Shown: positions 33,346 through 42,992 of the stretch, piece by piece
Numbering within the stretch: the first letter of the stretch is position 1
How the letters are laid out: each line of letters opens with the position of its first letter
NCBI RefSeq assembly: GCF_021129235.1
Contig: NZ_JAJOMA010000014.1
Location: forward strand, 1-64,000
Length of the DNA: 64,000 nucleotides
Source: Kineosporia mesophila
Lineage (GTDB): Bacteria > Actinomycetota > Actinomycetes > Actinomycetales > Kineosporiaceae
Reading direction: 5' to 3'
The notes under the pieces: model-generated
Seen by the model: the letters and a program-made list of their open reading frames with translations, nothing else
Database searches by the model: none
What the model was told of the DNA's origin: nothing
Position numbers and translations under genes: made by a program

Positions 33346-34697
33346 CATGCCTGAGGGTCCCCCGGGTATTTCAGCCCGAGGTGGTCGCGCAGCGTCGTTC
33401 CCTCGTAGTCCGTGCGGAACACCCCCCGCTCCTGCAGCAGGGGCACCACCGTGTCGACGAAGGGCCCCAGGCCGTCGGGCGTGATGTGGGGAACCAGGAT
33501 GAAACCATCCGAAACATCTTCCTGCACGAACTGATTGATTGTCTCGGCGATGGTGCTCGCCGACCCGACGAAGGTCTGGCGGCCGGTGACCTCGATGACC
33601 AGGTCGCGGGCCGAGAGCTTCTCCACCTCGGCCTTGTCCCGCCACTCGTTCGCCAGCGCGATCGGGTCTTTCGCCAGCTGCCGGACGCTGGCCCGGCCCT
33701 TGGCGATCGCCTCGCCCTCCACCACCGGGTCGAACGAGGGCAGCGGGCCGTCCACGTCGAAGCCGGACAGGTCGGTGTTCCAGAGCTGCTCGATGAAGTT
33801 GATCGCGGTCTGCGGCGAGACCTGGGCCCGGCGCACCTGGTGGGCCAGCTCTTCGGCCTCGGCATCGGTGTCGCCCAGCACGAAGCTCGCGGCCGGCAGG
33901 ATCAGCAGGTCGTCGCGCTCGCGCCCGTACTTCGGCAGGCGGCCCTTCACGTCGTCGTAGAACGCCTTGCCCTCTTTCCGGGTGGCGTATCGGGAGAAGA
34001 TCGCGTCGGCGCCCGAGGCGGCGAACTCGCGGCCCTCCTCGGAGTCACCGGCCTGGAAGATCACCGGCCGGCCCTGTGGGCTGCGGGGCACGTTGAACTG
34101 GCCCTCGATGTCGAAGAACCGGTCCTGGTGCCTGAACGTGCCCGGCCGGTCGGTGTCGAGGAACCGGCCCTGCTCCTGGTCGGCGAGGATCTCCACCCCG
34201 TTCCAGGAGTCGAACAGCTCGGTCGTGGTGCGCAGGAACGTGCGGGCCCGCTCGTACCGGTCGCCCTGGGCGAGATAGCCACCCCGGCGGAAGTTCTCGC
34301 CGGTGAACTGGTCCCAGCTGGTCACCACGTTCCACGCGGCGCGCCCCTCGGAGAGGTGGTCGAGGCTGGCGAACTGACGCGCCACCTCGTAGGGCTCGTT
34401 GAACGTGGAGTTGATCGTGCCGGTCAGGCCGAGCCGCTGCGTGACACCGGCCAGGGCCGCCAGCACGGTGAACGTGTCGGGGCGGCCGACCACGTCCAGA
34501 TCGTAGATCTGGCCCTTCTGCTCGCGCAGCCGCAGGCCCTCGGCCAGGAACAGGAAGTCGAACTTGCCGCGCTCGGCGATCTGGGCGAACCGTCGGAACG
34601 AGTCGAACTCGACGTGGCTGCCCGCCGCCGGGTCGCTCCAGACGGTGGTGTTGTTGACGCCCGGGAAATGGGCGGCGAGGTGGATCTGCTTGGTCAT
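33345..34697 (-). CDS. NtaA/DmoA-type flavin monooxygenase (LLM)
   Basis: 450 residues. Typical features: GKFDFLFLAEGLRL, TVLAALAGVTQRLGLTGTINSTFNEPYEVARQFASLDHLSEGRAAWNVVTSWDQF, FLRTTTELFDSWNG, SPQGRPVIFQAGDSEEGREFAA. It ends the operon that begins with the Cys leader peptide at 41.9 kb. Three bases separate it from the LLM gene before it. Its likely role is desulfurisation or N/S-oxidation of a compound imported by the ABC system of the same operon. Confidence 0.88.
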   Translation of the reverse strand: MTKQIHLAAHFPGVNNTTVWSDPAAGSHVEFDSFRRFAQIAERGKFDFLFLAEGLRLREQKGQIYDLDVVGRPDTFTVLAALAGVTQRLGLTGTINSTFNEPYEVARQFASLDHLSEGRAAWNVVTSWDQFTGENFRRGGYLAQGDRYERARTFLRTTTELFDSWNGVEILADQEQGRFLDTDRPGTFRHQDRFFDIEGQFNVPRSPQGRPVIFQAGDSEEGREFAASGADAIFSRYATRKEGKAFYDDVKGRLPKYGRERDDLLILPAASFVLGDTDAEAEELAHQVRRAQVSPQTAINFIEQLWNTDLSGFDVDGPLPSFDPVVEGEAIAKGRASVRQLAKDPIALANEWRDKAEVEKLSARDLVIEVTGRQTFVGSASTIAETINQFVQEDVSDGFILVPHITPDGLGPFVDTVVPLLQERGVFRTDYEGTTLRDHLGLKYPGDPQA

Positions 34698-34700
34698 CGC

Positions 34701-35906
34701 TCAGGCCCTCACGTAGCGGTTGGCAGGACGGTCCAGCTCGAGCAGCCCCCGCAGTGTGCCGCTCTGCGGGTACTCCGTGCGGAACAGGCCGCGCCGCTGC
34801 AACTCCGGAACCAGGCCACGGGTGATCCGTTGCAGGTCGTGGGGCAGGGTGGCCGGGCGCAGGCGATAACCGCTGAGCCCCTGCGCCTGCCACTGGACCA
34901 GCAGGTCGGCCAGCTGGGCGGGCGTGCCGGTGAAGATCTTGGCATCGCTCGTGTACTCGGTCCCGGCCAGCTCGTCCAGCGCGGCCAGGCGGTCGCGCGC
35001 GGCCTGCTCGGTGTCGTCGAGCACCACCACGAGATCGGCCCAGACGTGGATCTTCTCGTCCTGCCGCCCGGCCGTGTGGCGCTGCTCGTCGATGCGGGCG
35101 ACCAGGTCGGCGGCCTGCTCGGCGTCGTGGGGCGTGACGAACCCGAGGTCGGCCGCGCGCCCGATCAGCCGGTAGGGGATGTCCGCGTGGCCGAGCGCCG
35201 CCACCAGCGGCTGGCCCTGCGGCGGGCGGGGCGTGATCGAGGGACCCTTGACCGAGAACCAGCGACCGTCGAAGTCGATGTAGTGCAGCTTGTCGCGGTC
35301 GACGAAGCGGCCGGTGGCAACATCCCGGATCTCGGCGTCGTCCTCCCAGCTGTCCCAGAGCCGGCGCAGCACCTGCACGTAGTCGGCGGCCTCGTCGAAG
35401 TGGTCGGCCACCAGCTGCTGCACCTCGGGCTCGTTGATGCGGGCCAGGTCGATCGGCGGGAACTCCCGCCGCCCGAAGTGCTTCGCCGTGTCGTTGCGCG
35501 CGGCCACCTGTACCCGCACCCCGGCCCGGCCGGTCGCGGCGTAGTCGAGGGTCGCGATCGCCTTGGAGATGTGGAAGGGCTCGGTGTGGGTCGCGATCAC
35601 CGTCGGCACCAGGCCGATGTGCCGGGTCAGCGGCGCCACCCGGGCGGCGATCAACACCGCGTCGAGCCGGCCCCGCACCCGATCGGCCCGCGCGTCCTGC
35701 TCGGCGAACTCGTCCGACTGCAGGTTCAATGCGTCTTCGATGGTGACGAGGTCGAGGAGCCCGGCCTCCGCCTCGGTCACCAGATCGGCCCAGTAGCGAG
35801 GGGAGAAGAGCTCTTTCGGCCGGGCATCGGCCTGCCGCCAGGCGGCGGGATGCCATCCGGCACCGTCGAGGGCCACGCCCAGATGAAGCGGGGTGTTGCC
35901 GGTCAC
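34701..35906 (-). CDS. LLM-class flavin monooxygenase
   Basis: 401 residues from a GTG at 35906 behind GAAGGAG. LLM fold with variations: LLDLVTIEDALNLQSDEF near the N-terminus, HIGLVPTVIATHTEPFHISKAIATLDYAATGRAGVRVQVA instead of the usual NVVTS, and PRPPQGQPLVAALGHADIPYRLIGRAAD in place of the usual VIFQAGxSxxG segment. It is thus a more divergent, possibly bicyclic-sulfur or small-sulfone type. It is co-transcribed with the NtaA-type LLM downstream and DUF1684 upstream. The pair could act sequentially on one substrate. Confidence 0.85.
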   Translation of the reverse strand: MTGNTPLHLGVALDGAGWHPAAWRQADARPKELFSPRYWADLVTEAEAGLLDLVTIEDALNLQSDEFAEQDARADRVRGRLDAVLIAARVAPLTRHIGLVPTVIATHTEPFHISKAIATLDYAATGRAGVRVQVAARNDTAKHFGRREFPPIDLARINEPEVQQLVADHFDEAADYVQVLRRLWDSWEDDAEIRDVATGRFVDRDKLHYIDFDGRWFSVKGPSITPRPPQGQPLVAALGHADIPYRLIGRAADLGFVTPHDAEQAADLVARIDEQRHTAGRQDEKIHVWADLVVVLDDTEQAARDRLAALDELAGTEYTSDAKIFTGTPAQLADLLVQWQAQGLSGYRLRPATLPHDLQRITRGLVPELQRRGLFRTEYPQSGTLRGLLELDRPANRYVRA

Positions 35907-35935
35907 GTGATCTCCTTCAAGAATATCGGCGCTGA

Positions 35936-36742
35936 TCAGGGCTTTTCGTGGGGAATCTTCTCGCCGGCCTCGATCGCCACGCTCAGGCGGTTCTCCGGGG
36001 GCGGCAGCGGGCAGGTGGCCAGGGCCGTGTAGGCGCAGGGCAGGTTGGCGGCCCGGTTGAAGTCGAGCACCACGTGCCCGTCCGCGTCCGGCGCCGGCAC
36101 CTGGATCGCCCGGTTCGCCGCGTACGTGGTGACGCCCGAGGTGGCGTCGGTGAACAGCACCATCAGCGCGCCCGGCCGGTAGCTCGGGAAGGCCGTGAGG
36201 CTCAGCGCCTGGCCGTCGATCTCGAACTCCAGCTGCCCGGTGGCGTCGTAGACGTGCTCCAGGCCCTCCACCGCGGCACCGACCGTGACCGGGCGCGGCA
36301 CCTCGAACGGCTTGTAGGTGGCGGCCACCGCCCAGCGCGGGTCGGGGGCGTACGCGGGTGTGCCGTGGAAACCCTTGCGCAGCTCGGTGTCCGGGTGGCG
36401 GGGACGGACGATGTGGTAACCACCGCGCCTGGCCACCTCGATCACCGCGTCACCCCAGACCGCGTTCACCCCGCCGCGCTCCGGGATCGGGTCGAACCGG
36501 TAGCTGCCGGTGTGTTTCTGGCCGTCCACCACGATCTCCTCGCCGGGCCCGAGCTCCACCGTGACCCGGTCGTCCACCGACGTCCACTCACCCGGCGCGT
36601 CGCGGAACCGCTCCGCCTCCTCGGTCAGGAAGTGCAGGCTGGTGATCGCCAGGAAGCCGTGCGGATCGGCGAGCCGCGCCTCCTGGGCCTGGTGCCACTC
36701 CTGCCAGTCGGCAGCGAATTCGGTGGTCGTGGAGGTGGTCAT
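35936..36742 (-). CDS. DUF1684 protein
   Basis: 268 residues. Ends with the family's characteristic block DFNRAANLPCAYTALATCPLPPPENRLSVAIEAGEK and begins with the W-rich DWQEWHQAQEARLADPHGFLAITSLHFL. Function unknown; such proteins are soluble and appear with luciferase-like monooxygenase genes. Here it overlaps the ATPase stop (ATGA) and precedes two LLM genes, which suggests a role in handling the imported or oxidised compound. No signal peptide. Confidence 0.85.
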   Translation of the reverse strand: MTTSTTTEFAADWQEWHQAQEARLADPHGFLAITSLHFLTEEAERFRDAPGEWTSVDDRVTVELGPGEEIVVDGQKHTGSYRFDPIPERGGVNAVWGDAVIEVARRGGYHIVRPRHPDTELRKGFHGTPAYAPDPRWAVAATYKPFEVPRPVTVGAAVEGLEHVYDATGQLEFEIDGQALSLTAFPSYRPGALMVLFTDATSGVTTYAANRAIQVPAPDADGHVVLDFNRAANLPCAYTALATCPLPPPENRLSVAIEAGEKIPHEKP

Positions 36743-38343
36743 GACGGTGCTCCTTCGGAGATGATCCGGCCCGGGATCGCGGCCAGGAGTTCCCGGGTGT
36801 AGTCGTGTTGCGGATTCGTGAACAGGTCTGCGGTGAAACCGGTCTCGACAATGCGCCCGTGACGCATCACAGCGACCCGGTGCGCGAGCTGCCGGACCAC
36901 GGCGAGGTCATGGGAGATGAACAGATAGGCCACACCGGTTTCTTCCTGAAGCTGCACCAGGAGTTCCAGCACCTGCGCCTGGACCGAGACGTCCAGCGCC
37001 GAGACCGGCTCGTCGCACACCACCAGGTCGGGTGACAGGGCCAGGGCCCGGGCGATCGCGACGCGCTGGCGCTGCCCGCCGGACAGCTCCGCCGGCCGCC
37101 GCGTCAGCAGGGTCTGCGGCAGGGCCACCCGATCGAGCAGGCCGCGCACGGTGACGCCCCGGGAGGCCCGGTCGCCGATCCGGAACACCCGCAACGGTTC
37201 CTCGATCGCCTGGGCCACGGTGAAACGCGGATCCAGCGAGGCGTAAGGGTTCTGGTAGATCAGCTGGGCCCGGCGACGCAGGGCCCGGGTGGCCGGGGGC
37301 CGCGACCGGGTGATGTCGGCCCCGTCGAAGGTGACCGTGCCCGAGCCGACATCCGCCAGCCGCAGCACCAGCCGCCCGGTGGTCGACTTTCCCGACCCGG
37401 ACTCCCCCACCAGGGCCAGGGTCTCGCCCCGGTCCAGATGGAAGCTCACGCCGTCCACCGCCCGCCGGGGCGCCGCGCCGGGCAGCGGGAACTCCTTCAC
37501 CAGGTCTCGGGCCTCCAGCAGCCGCTTCCCCGTGGCCTTCGCCGGGGGCGCGGCGGCGAGGGTCAGACCAGGCGCGCTGGCCAGGAGCTTCTTCGTGTAC
37601 TCGTGCTGCGGGTCGTTCATCACCGCGGCGGTCGGGCCGGTCTCGACTATGCGGCCCTGCGACATCACCACGATCCGGTCGGCCCGGTCCGAGGCCACGG
37701 CCAGGTCGTGGGTGACCAGCAGCACCGCCGCCCCGGACTGCGCGACCAGGTGCTGCAGGTGGTCGAGGATGACCTTCTGCACGGTGACGTCGAGGGCGCT
37801 GGTCGGCTCGTCGGCGATGATCAGCCGGGGGTCGGCGGCGATGGCGATCGCGATGAGCACCCGCTGCCGCATCCCGCCGGAGAGCTCGTGCGGGTACTGC
37901 CGGGCGCGCCCCTCGGGCTCGGGAAGCCCGGCCCGGTCGAGGATCTCGACGGCCTTCAGTGCTGCGTTGCGGCGATCGGCCAGCCCGTGCAGCCGCAGCA
38001 CCTCGGCCACCTGCTCGCCGATGCGCTTGACCGGGTTCAGCGAGACTGCCGGATCCTGCGGCACCAGGCCGATCCGGGCGCCGCGCACGGTCCGCAGCGA
38101 GCGTTCCGGGACGTGCGCCAGATCCGCGCCCTCGAATTGGATACTGCCCGATTCGATCTGCGCGTTCCCGGCCAGCAGCCGCACCACGGCGTGGGCCGTG
38201 GTGCTCTTGCCCGACCCGGACTCCCCCACCACCGCGACGATCTCGCCGGGAGCCACCGAGAGCGACACCCCGTCAACCGCTCTCACCGGCGCCGACCGGG
38301 TGCGGTACGAAACCACCAGGTCGCGGATCTCCAGCAGGTTCAC
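36739..38343 (-). CDS. Dual-domain ABC importer ATPase (OppD-OppF fusion)
   Basis: 534 residues with two complete nucleotide-binding domains. Domain 1: [46 protein letters not shown]. Domain 2: [46 protein letters not shown]. This is a fusion of the two ATPases that are separate in the other importer of the window. The GTG at 38343 overlaps the permease stop. It powers the two permeases upstream. Confidence 0.92.
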   Translation of the reverse strand: MNLLEIRDLVVSYRTRSAPVRAVDGVSLSVAPGEIVAVVGESGSGKSTTAHAVVRLLAGNAQIESGSIQFEGADLAHVPERSLRTVRGARIGLVPQDPAVSLNPVKRIGEQVAEVLRLHGLADRRNAALKAVEILDRAGLPEPEGRARQYPHELSGGMRQRVLIAIAIAADPRLIIADEPTSALDVTVQKVILDHLQHLVAQSGAAVLLVTHDLAVASDRADRIVVMSQGRIVETGPTAAVMNDPQHEYTKKLLASAPGLTLAAAPPAKATGKRLLEARDLVKEFPLPGAAPRRAVDGVSFHLDRGETLALVGESGSGKSTTGRLVLRLADVGSGTVTFDGADITRSRPPATRALRRRAQLIYQNPYASLDPRFTVAQAIEEPLRVFRIGDRASRGVTVRGLLDRVALPQTLLTRRPAELSGGQRQRVAIARALALSPDLVVCDEPVSALDVSVQAQVLELLVQLQEETGVAYLFISHDLAVVRQLAHRVAVMRHGRIVETGFTADLFTNPQHDYTRELLAAIPGRIISEGAPS

Positions 38344-39227
38344 CACTGCCTCAGCTCCCCGTCGAGTGCCCGGGCGATCCGGTTGGTCGCCAGCACGGTC
38401 GCGGCAATGGTCAGGCCGGGCAGCGTGGTCAGCCACCAGGCGTTGGCCAGGTAGTTGCGCCCGTCCGAGATCAGCGTGCCCCATTCCGGGGCCGGCGGCG
38501 GAGCGCCGTACCCGAGGAAACTCAGCGACGACACCGCCAGGATCGAGGTCCCGAACTCCAGCGTCGCCAGCACCAGCACCGGGCCGATGCTGTTGGGCAG
38601 CACGTGCCGGCCCAGCACGCTCCACCACCGCGCGCCGATCCCGCGGGATGCCTCCACGTACAGGGCCAGGCGCACCCGCAGCACCTCCGAGCGCATTACC
38701 CGGGCGAACCCGGCCACATTCGCGAAGCCCACCGCGACGGCGACTTTCGTGGTGCCGTAGCCGAGCGCGGTGACCACGGCCAGCGACAGGAACAGGGTGG
38801 GGATCGACAGCACCACGTCGACCAGCCGCATGAGCACGTCGTCCACCCACCGGCCGACGAAACCCGCGACCAGGCCGATGGTCCCGCCGACCACGAAGGC
38901 GAACGCCACCGCGATCAGCGTGGCCCGCAACGACAGCTGGGCACCGTGCACGACCCGGGTGAACAGGTCACGGCCCAGGCTGTCGGTACCGAACCAGTGC
39001 GCCGCGCCGGGAGCCCGGAAGTTCTCCGCCGGCACCCCCGCGGTGGGGTCCTGACTGCTGAAGACATCCGGCGCGAAGGCCGAGACGCCCACCAGGAAGA
39101 CCACCACGACCGAAACCAGCAACCCCGGGCGGTGACCGAAGAAACTCAGCGTCCGCCGCAGACGTCCGTCATGCATGCGCGCGGGCCGCTCCAGAACCGG
39201 TGCCACCGGGGCGATTAGTTCACTCAT
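38340..39227 (-). CDS. ABC importer permease (DppC-like)
   Basis: 295 residues, ATG 39227 overlapping the previous stop (ATGA). N-terminal cytoplasmic segment, one helix, then GAAHWFGTDSLGRDLFTRVVHGAQLSL (DppC-type) and five further helices. EAA loop: YVEASRGIGARWWSVLGRHVLPNSIGP. Pairs with the DppB-like permease encoded just upstream. Confidence 0.9.
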   Translation of the reverse strand: MSELIAPVAPVLERPARMHDGRLRRTLSFFGHRPGLLVSVVVVFLVGVSAFAPDVFSSQDPTAGVPAENFRAPGAAHWFGTDSLGRDLFTRVVHGAQLSLRATLIAVAFAFVVGGTIGLVAGFVGRWVDDVLMRLVDVVLSIPTLFLSLAVVTALGYGTTKVAVAVGFANVAGFARVMRSEVLRVRLALYVEASRGIGARWWSVLGRHVLPNSIGPVLVLATLEFGTSILAVSSLSFLGYGAPPPAPEWGTLISDGRNYLANAWWLTTLPGLTIAATVLATNRIARALDGELRQW

Positions 39228-40186
39228 ACGGCAGCCACCACAGGACGCCTCGGGGCGAGCACGATGCGCGGGTCCAGTACCGGGTAGACCAGGTCGACGA
39301 GCAGATTGACCACCACGAAGACCAGCGCCCCGTAGACCACCACCCCCTGCACGACCGGAATGTCCTGCGTGCTCACGGCGGACTGGGTCACCCGCCCCAG
39401 ACCGTTGCGGGAGAACACCGTCTCGATCACCACGGCGTTGGCCATCAGCTGACCCACGAGCAGACCGGCCACGGTGAGGGCGGGTAACGAGGCGTTGCGC
39501 AGAGCGTGCCGCAGGTGCACGTGTCTCCTTCCGGCGCCCTTGGCCCGGGCGGTGCCGATGTACGGCTCGTCGAGGGTCGTGATCAGGCTCTTGGCGAGCA
39601 CCAGGGCGATCTGTGCCCCGGTCGGCACCGCCAGCGTGACGGCCGGCAGCACCAGGCCTTTCAGACCGTCGTTGCCGAAGGCGGGGAACCACTGGTTCCG
39701 GAACGAGAAGAACTGCACCAGCATCAGCCCGATCCAGAACGTCGGCACCGAGACCCCCAGCGGCGGCAGCGAGAGCAGCACCTGCCGCACCCCGGGACGC
39801 GCGCTGAAGGTCGCGGCCAGCGCCAGCCCGCCGCCGAGCACGAACGCCAGGGTCAGGGCGCTCGCGGTCAGCAGCAGGGTCTGGGGCAGGGCCTGGGTGA
39901 TCAGCTGCGTGACCGGGCGGCCGGTGGCCACCGAGTCACCCAGGTCACCGATCAGCGCGTGCCCCAGGTGGTTCAGGTACTGCAGAGGCACGGGCTGATC
40001 GAATCCGTACTCGTGACGCAGGGCCTCGAGCCGGGCGGGGTCGACCGGCGCGGAGTCCGCACCCGCGCCGGCCATGGCCGAGACCGGGTCACCCGGCAGC
40101 AGCACGAGGATGAAGAACGACAGCGTGTACGCCGCCCACAGCACCCCCACCGCCTGGACGAGACGCCGGATCACGTAGCGGGGCAT
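39224..40186 (-). CDS. ABC importer permease (DppB-like)
   Basis: 320 residues with six predicted helices. MPRYVIRRLVQAVGVLWAAYTLSFFILVLLPGDPVSA is a typical DppB start, and the EAA-type loop reads YIGTARAKGAGRRHVHLRHALRNASLPAL. Begins one base after the binding-protein stop. It forms the channel with the DppC-like permease. Confidence 0.9.
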   Translation of the reverse strand: MPRYVIRRLVQAVGVLWAAYTLSFFILVLLPGDPVSAMAGAGADSAPVDPARLEALRHEYGFDQPVPLQYLNHLGHALIGDLGDSVATGRPVTQLITQALPQTLLLTASALTLAFVLGGGLALAATFSARPGVRQVLLSLPPLGVSVPTFWIGLMLVQFFSFRNQWFPAFGNDGLKGLVLPAVTLAVPTGAQIALVLAKSLITTLDEPYIGTARAKGAGRRHVHLRHALRNASLPALTVAGLLVGQLMANAVVIETVFSRNGLGRVTQSAVSTQDIPVVQGVVVYGALVFVVVNLLVDLVYPVLDPRIVLAPRRPVVAAV

Positions 40187-40187
40187 C

Positions 40188-41801
40188 TCATTCGACCCAG
40201 GTGTCGTGCAGCTGAATCCGGCTCGAGGCCTCGAAGTTCAGGTCGTGCACCCGCTTCGCGACACCCAGCTTGGTCTGAAGCTCCACCACCGGCACCGTGT
40301 AGGCGTTCTCCACCAGGTCTTCCTGGGCCCGGGCGACGAGCTTCTCCCGGGCCGCCTCGTCGACGGTGCCCGCCTGCTGCGTCAGCGTCTTCTCCAGGCC
40401 TGTCTCCGGCACCTGGTAGAAGTTGGCCAGCGCGGTGGAGAACTGGGTGCGCAGGATGTCCGGGTCGGCGCGGGTCACGTTGCCCCAGGCCAGCTCGAAG
40501 TCACCGGTCTGCAGAATGGTGGCGAACTGCGAGATCTCGTTCTGCTTGAGCTCCACGGCGATGCCGGCCTGCTTGAGCTGCTGCTGGATCAGCTCCAGCG
40601 AGGGCTGGTTGGTGGGCGAGTTCGCGAACCAGGTGATGGCGAGCGAGAGCTTCTTGCCGTCCTTCTCGCGGATCCCGTCGGCACCCGCGCTCCAGCCGTC
40701 GCCCTCCAGCAGGCTCTTGGCCTTGTCGAGGTCGAAGGTGAGCTGCCCGGAGAGGTCCTCGTAGCCGGGCGTGGTGTGGGCGAGCACGCTGGTGGCCGGT
40801 TCGGTGCCGGTGTTGAACACCGTGTCGGCGATCTGCTGCCGGTCGATGGCGTAGCCGATGGCCTGCCGCACCGCGGCGTCCTTGAGGATCGGGTGCGCGT
40901 TGTTCGGCGAGAGCCCGAACACCACGCCCGGGTTGGCGCGGGCCTCCAGGGTGACCCCGGCCGACTCCAGCGCACTCTCGTCGGCCCGCCCGACGTTACC
41001 GATCGCGTCCACCTGTCCCGACTGCAGGCTCCCCGTACGCACCCCGGCCTCGGGCAGCACCTTGAAGACCACCTGGTCGAGATAGGCCTCACCCGGCTTC
41101 TTCCACAGCGAGGAACCCCAGGCGTAACCGGTGCGCTTCTTCAGCGTGGTCGACTGGTTCGCCGCGTACCCGGCCAGGGTGAACGGGCCGGACCCGATGA
41201 TGCCCTTCGTGCAGCGGTCCGGCGCCGGCAGTTTTGACGAGGCGAGTGACACGATGCCCAGCGAGTGGGTCGAAGTGGCCTGCAGGAACTGGGCGTTCGG
41301 CTGGGCGAAGGTCACCGTCACGGTCTGGGCGTCGTCGGCGGTGATCTTCTCGACCCCGGCCAGGTAGCCGGTGGCCAGACCGGCCAGGGCCCCCAGGTCG
41401 GGCACGGCCTCGAAGTCGGCCTTCACCGCCTCGGCATCCAGCGGGGTGCCGTCGCTGAACGTCACACCCTCGCGCAGGTGAAAGGTGAAGGTGGTGGCGT
41501 CCTTACTGATGTCCCAGCTCTCGGCCAGCCAGGGCACGATCTTGCCGGTCTGCGGGTCCTGGTCGGTGAGGGAGTCGACCAGCTGGCGCACGGAGTAGAT
41601 CGAGTCGTTACTGGCCACCTGCTGCGGATCGGTGCAGCCGGTGTCGGAGCCGACCGCGAAGGTCAGTGTGCCGCCGCTTTTCGGTGTCGAGCTACTGCCC
41701 GCCCCCGATCCGGCGCTGTCACCGCCGCCACAACCGGTCAGGACGACCAGTCCGGCAACCAGTCCCACGTTCAGCCAGGCATGCTTCAGCGTTCTACCCA
41801 C
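40188..41801 (-). CDS. ABC importer solute-binding lipoprotein (SBP_bac_5)
   Basis: 537 residues from the GTG at 41801, with GAGGAG ten bases upstream. The lipoprotein signal is HAWLNVGLVAGLVVLTGCGGG. Family 5 binding-protein blocks: GKIVPWLAESWDISKDATTFTFHLREGVTFSDGTPL and AVRQAIGYAIDRQQIADTVF. It is the first large gene after the Cys leader peptide and defines the importer of this operon. Its cargo is probably an organosulfur compound, given the two LLM genes at the operon end. Confidence 0.9.
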   Translation of the reverse strand: MGRTLKHAWLNVGLVAGLVVLTGCGGGDSAGSGAGSSSTPKSGGTLTFAVGSDTGCTDPQQVASNDSIYSVRQLVDSLTDQDPQTGKIVPWLAESWDISKDATTFTFHLREGVTFSDGTPLDAEAVKADFEAVPDLGALAGLATGYLAGVEKITADDAQTVTVTFAQPNAQFLQATSTHSLGIVSLASSKLPAPDRCTKGIIGSGPFTLAGYAANQSTTLKKRTGYAWGSSLWKKPGEAYLDQVVFKVLPEAGVRTGSLQSGQVDAIGNVGRADESALESAGVTLEARANPGVVFGLSPNNAHPILKDAAVRQAIGYAIDRQQIADTVFNTGTEPATSVLAHTTPGYEDLSGQLTFDLDKAKSLLEGDGWSAGADGIREKDGKKLSLAITWFANSPTNQPSLELIQQQLKQAGIAVELKQNEISQFATILQTGDFELAWGNVTRADPDILRTQFSTALANFYQVPETGLEKTLTQQAGTVDEAAREKLVARAQEDLVENAYTVPVVELQTKLGVAKRVHDLNFEASSRIQLHDTWVE

Positions 41802-41897
41802 GTCAGGGGTTCTCCTCGTCACGAGGCGTCCGGGCACACGGGTGCCGGCGGACGTTCCGATGGATGTGCGGCGAAAGAACTGGTGTCGCGCTCTCGG

Positions 41898-41981
41898 TCA
41901 GCGCGTGGGGATCTGACAGAGATCGGCGCAGACGCGCAGCAGATCGATGTGACGGCGCCGGGAGAACAGACCGCTGTTCAC
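41898..41981 (-). CDS. Cys-containing attenuator leader peptide, 27 aa
   Basis: A short frame with a strong AGGAGGGA ribosome site five to six bases before its GTG. It encodes a 27-residue peptide with the core RRRHIDLLRVCADLC. The pattern (R)RHxDLxRVxxxxC matches the actinobacterial putative regulatory leader peptides that precede sulfur-uptake genes. Two cysteine codons (TGC and TGT) fall close to its end. It lies about 100 bases before the binding-protein gene of the 41.8-33.3 kb operon. I infer that ribosome stalling at Cys codons under cysteine shortage raises expression of the operon. Confidence 0.8.
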   Translation of the reverse strand: MNSGLFSRRRHIDLLRVCADLCQIPTR

Positions 41982-42018
41982 ATTCCCTCCTCAGCACCGC
42001 ACCAGCCGACTTCACACC

Positions 42019-42047
42019 ACGCTAAGCCGCGACTGCATTCAGGTCAA
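42019..42047 (-). promoter_or_regulatory. Promoter of the leader-SBP-LLM operon
   Basis: TTGACC (42042-42047) and TAGCGT (42019-42024) separated by 17 bases, reading toward the leader peptide start about 38 bases away. Just upstream on the same strand are two direct TTGTCTAT copies (about 42049-42069) that may bind an activator. Confidence 0.55.
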
Positions 42048-42177
42048 TGCATATAGACAAGATAGACAATGTCGCCTCCATCTCGTGGCGCTATGGGCGG
42101 TTACGTGCATGTTCTCGACACCGTCCGCGCGCCCGGACGTTGATCGGCAGCCCGGTGAAGCGCCGGTGAAAGTGACT

Positions 42178-42213
42178 GCATACCTCTCGCCTTGATCGCA
42201 TACGGCTGCATAC
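42178..42213. promoter_or_regulatory. Triple GCATAC repeat, GntR operator candidate
   Basis: GCATAC occurs at 42178, 42198 and 42208, that is, with 20- and 10-bp spacing, so all copies lie on the same face of the helix just before the gntR start. Suggests autoregulation or control of the divergent operon. Confidence 0.55.
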
Positions 42214-42223
42214 AGTCGTAATC

Positions 42224-42961
42224 ATGAGCGCCGACGAGGCCCGGGTGAGCGCCCGGGACACCATCTACTCGGCCCTGCGGCGCCGGCTGATGTCCGGTCA
42301 CTACCGGGACGCCGGCGCCCTGGTACCGAACGCCCTGAGCGAGGAGTTCGGGGTCTCCCGCACCCCCGTGCGGGAGGCCCTGGCCCTGCTCGAGCGCGAC
42401 GGGCTGCTGGTCGCCGGCACCCGCGGGTTCTCGGTCCGCCGGCGCAGCATCGAGGAGACGCTGGAGATCTTCGAGGTCCGCGCGATCCTCGAGTCGTCGG
42501 CGGCCTCGGCCGCGGCGATGCGGCGCAGCACCATCGACCTGGCCAAGCTGGAGGAACTGCACCGCCGGGCCGTGGCCCACACCGGCCCCGACGGCACGGC
42601 CGCCGACGAGACCTCCCACCAGGCCGTGCGGGACCTGTACAACCAGTGGCACGCGGGCATCCGCGCGGCCGCCCACAACCACACCATCCTGGGCCTCGTC
42701 CACACCCTCGACGCCCAGGTGAAGTCCAGTGCCCCGTGGAGCCCGGAGGCGACGCAGGCGTCGTTCGCCGACAGCCACGCCGAGCACGCGCTCATCCTCG
42801 ACGCGATCCGCCGCAGCGACGCGGAGACCGCCCGCACCACCATGCTCGAGCACCTCGCCCGCGACCGCGATATCCGCATCCGTCAACTGGTCTCGCAGTC
42901 GTTGGGTCTACCGGAGGACGACGTGGTCACCAAGGACTGTCCGGCCCCCCACGCCCCCTGA
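42224..42961 (+). CDS. GntR-family regulator (FCD type)
   Basis: 245 residues. Winged helix at about 10-75 (IYSALRRRLMSGHYRDAGALVPNALSEEFGVSRTPVREALALLERDGLL) and a helical FCD ligand domain with ALILDAIRRSDAETARTTMLEHL at the end. It lies between two sulfur-type operons and precedes the LLM-ThiM-ABC operon. A GAAACCCC/GGGGTTTC hairpin right after its stop separates it from that operon. Its ligand is probably an organic acid or the LLM substrate. Confidence 0.88.
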   Translation: MSADEARVSARDTIYSALRRRLMSGHYRDAGALVPNALSEEFGVSRTPVREALALLERDGLLVAGTRGFSVRRRSIEETLEIFEVRAILESSAASAAAMRRSTIDLAKLEELHRRAVAHTGPDGTAADETSHQAVRDLYNQWHAGIRAAAHNHTILGLVHTLDAQVKSSAPWSPEATQASFADSHAEHALILDAIRRSDAETARTTMLEHLARDRDIRIRQLVSQSLGLPEDDVVTKDCPAPHAP

Positions 42962-42992
42962 AACCCCTCGCCCTTGTTCACGGCGGGGTTTC
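42960..42992 (+). terminator. Hairpin after gntR
   Basis: GAAACCCC and GGGGTTTC pair over a 17-base loop immediately at the gntR stop codon. No T-run follows, so it may only attenuate read-through into the LLM operon. Confidence 0.45.
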
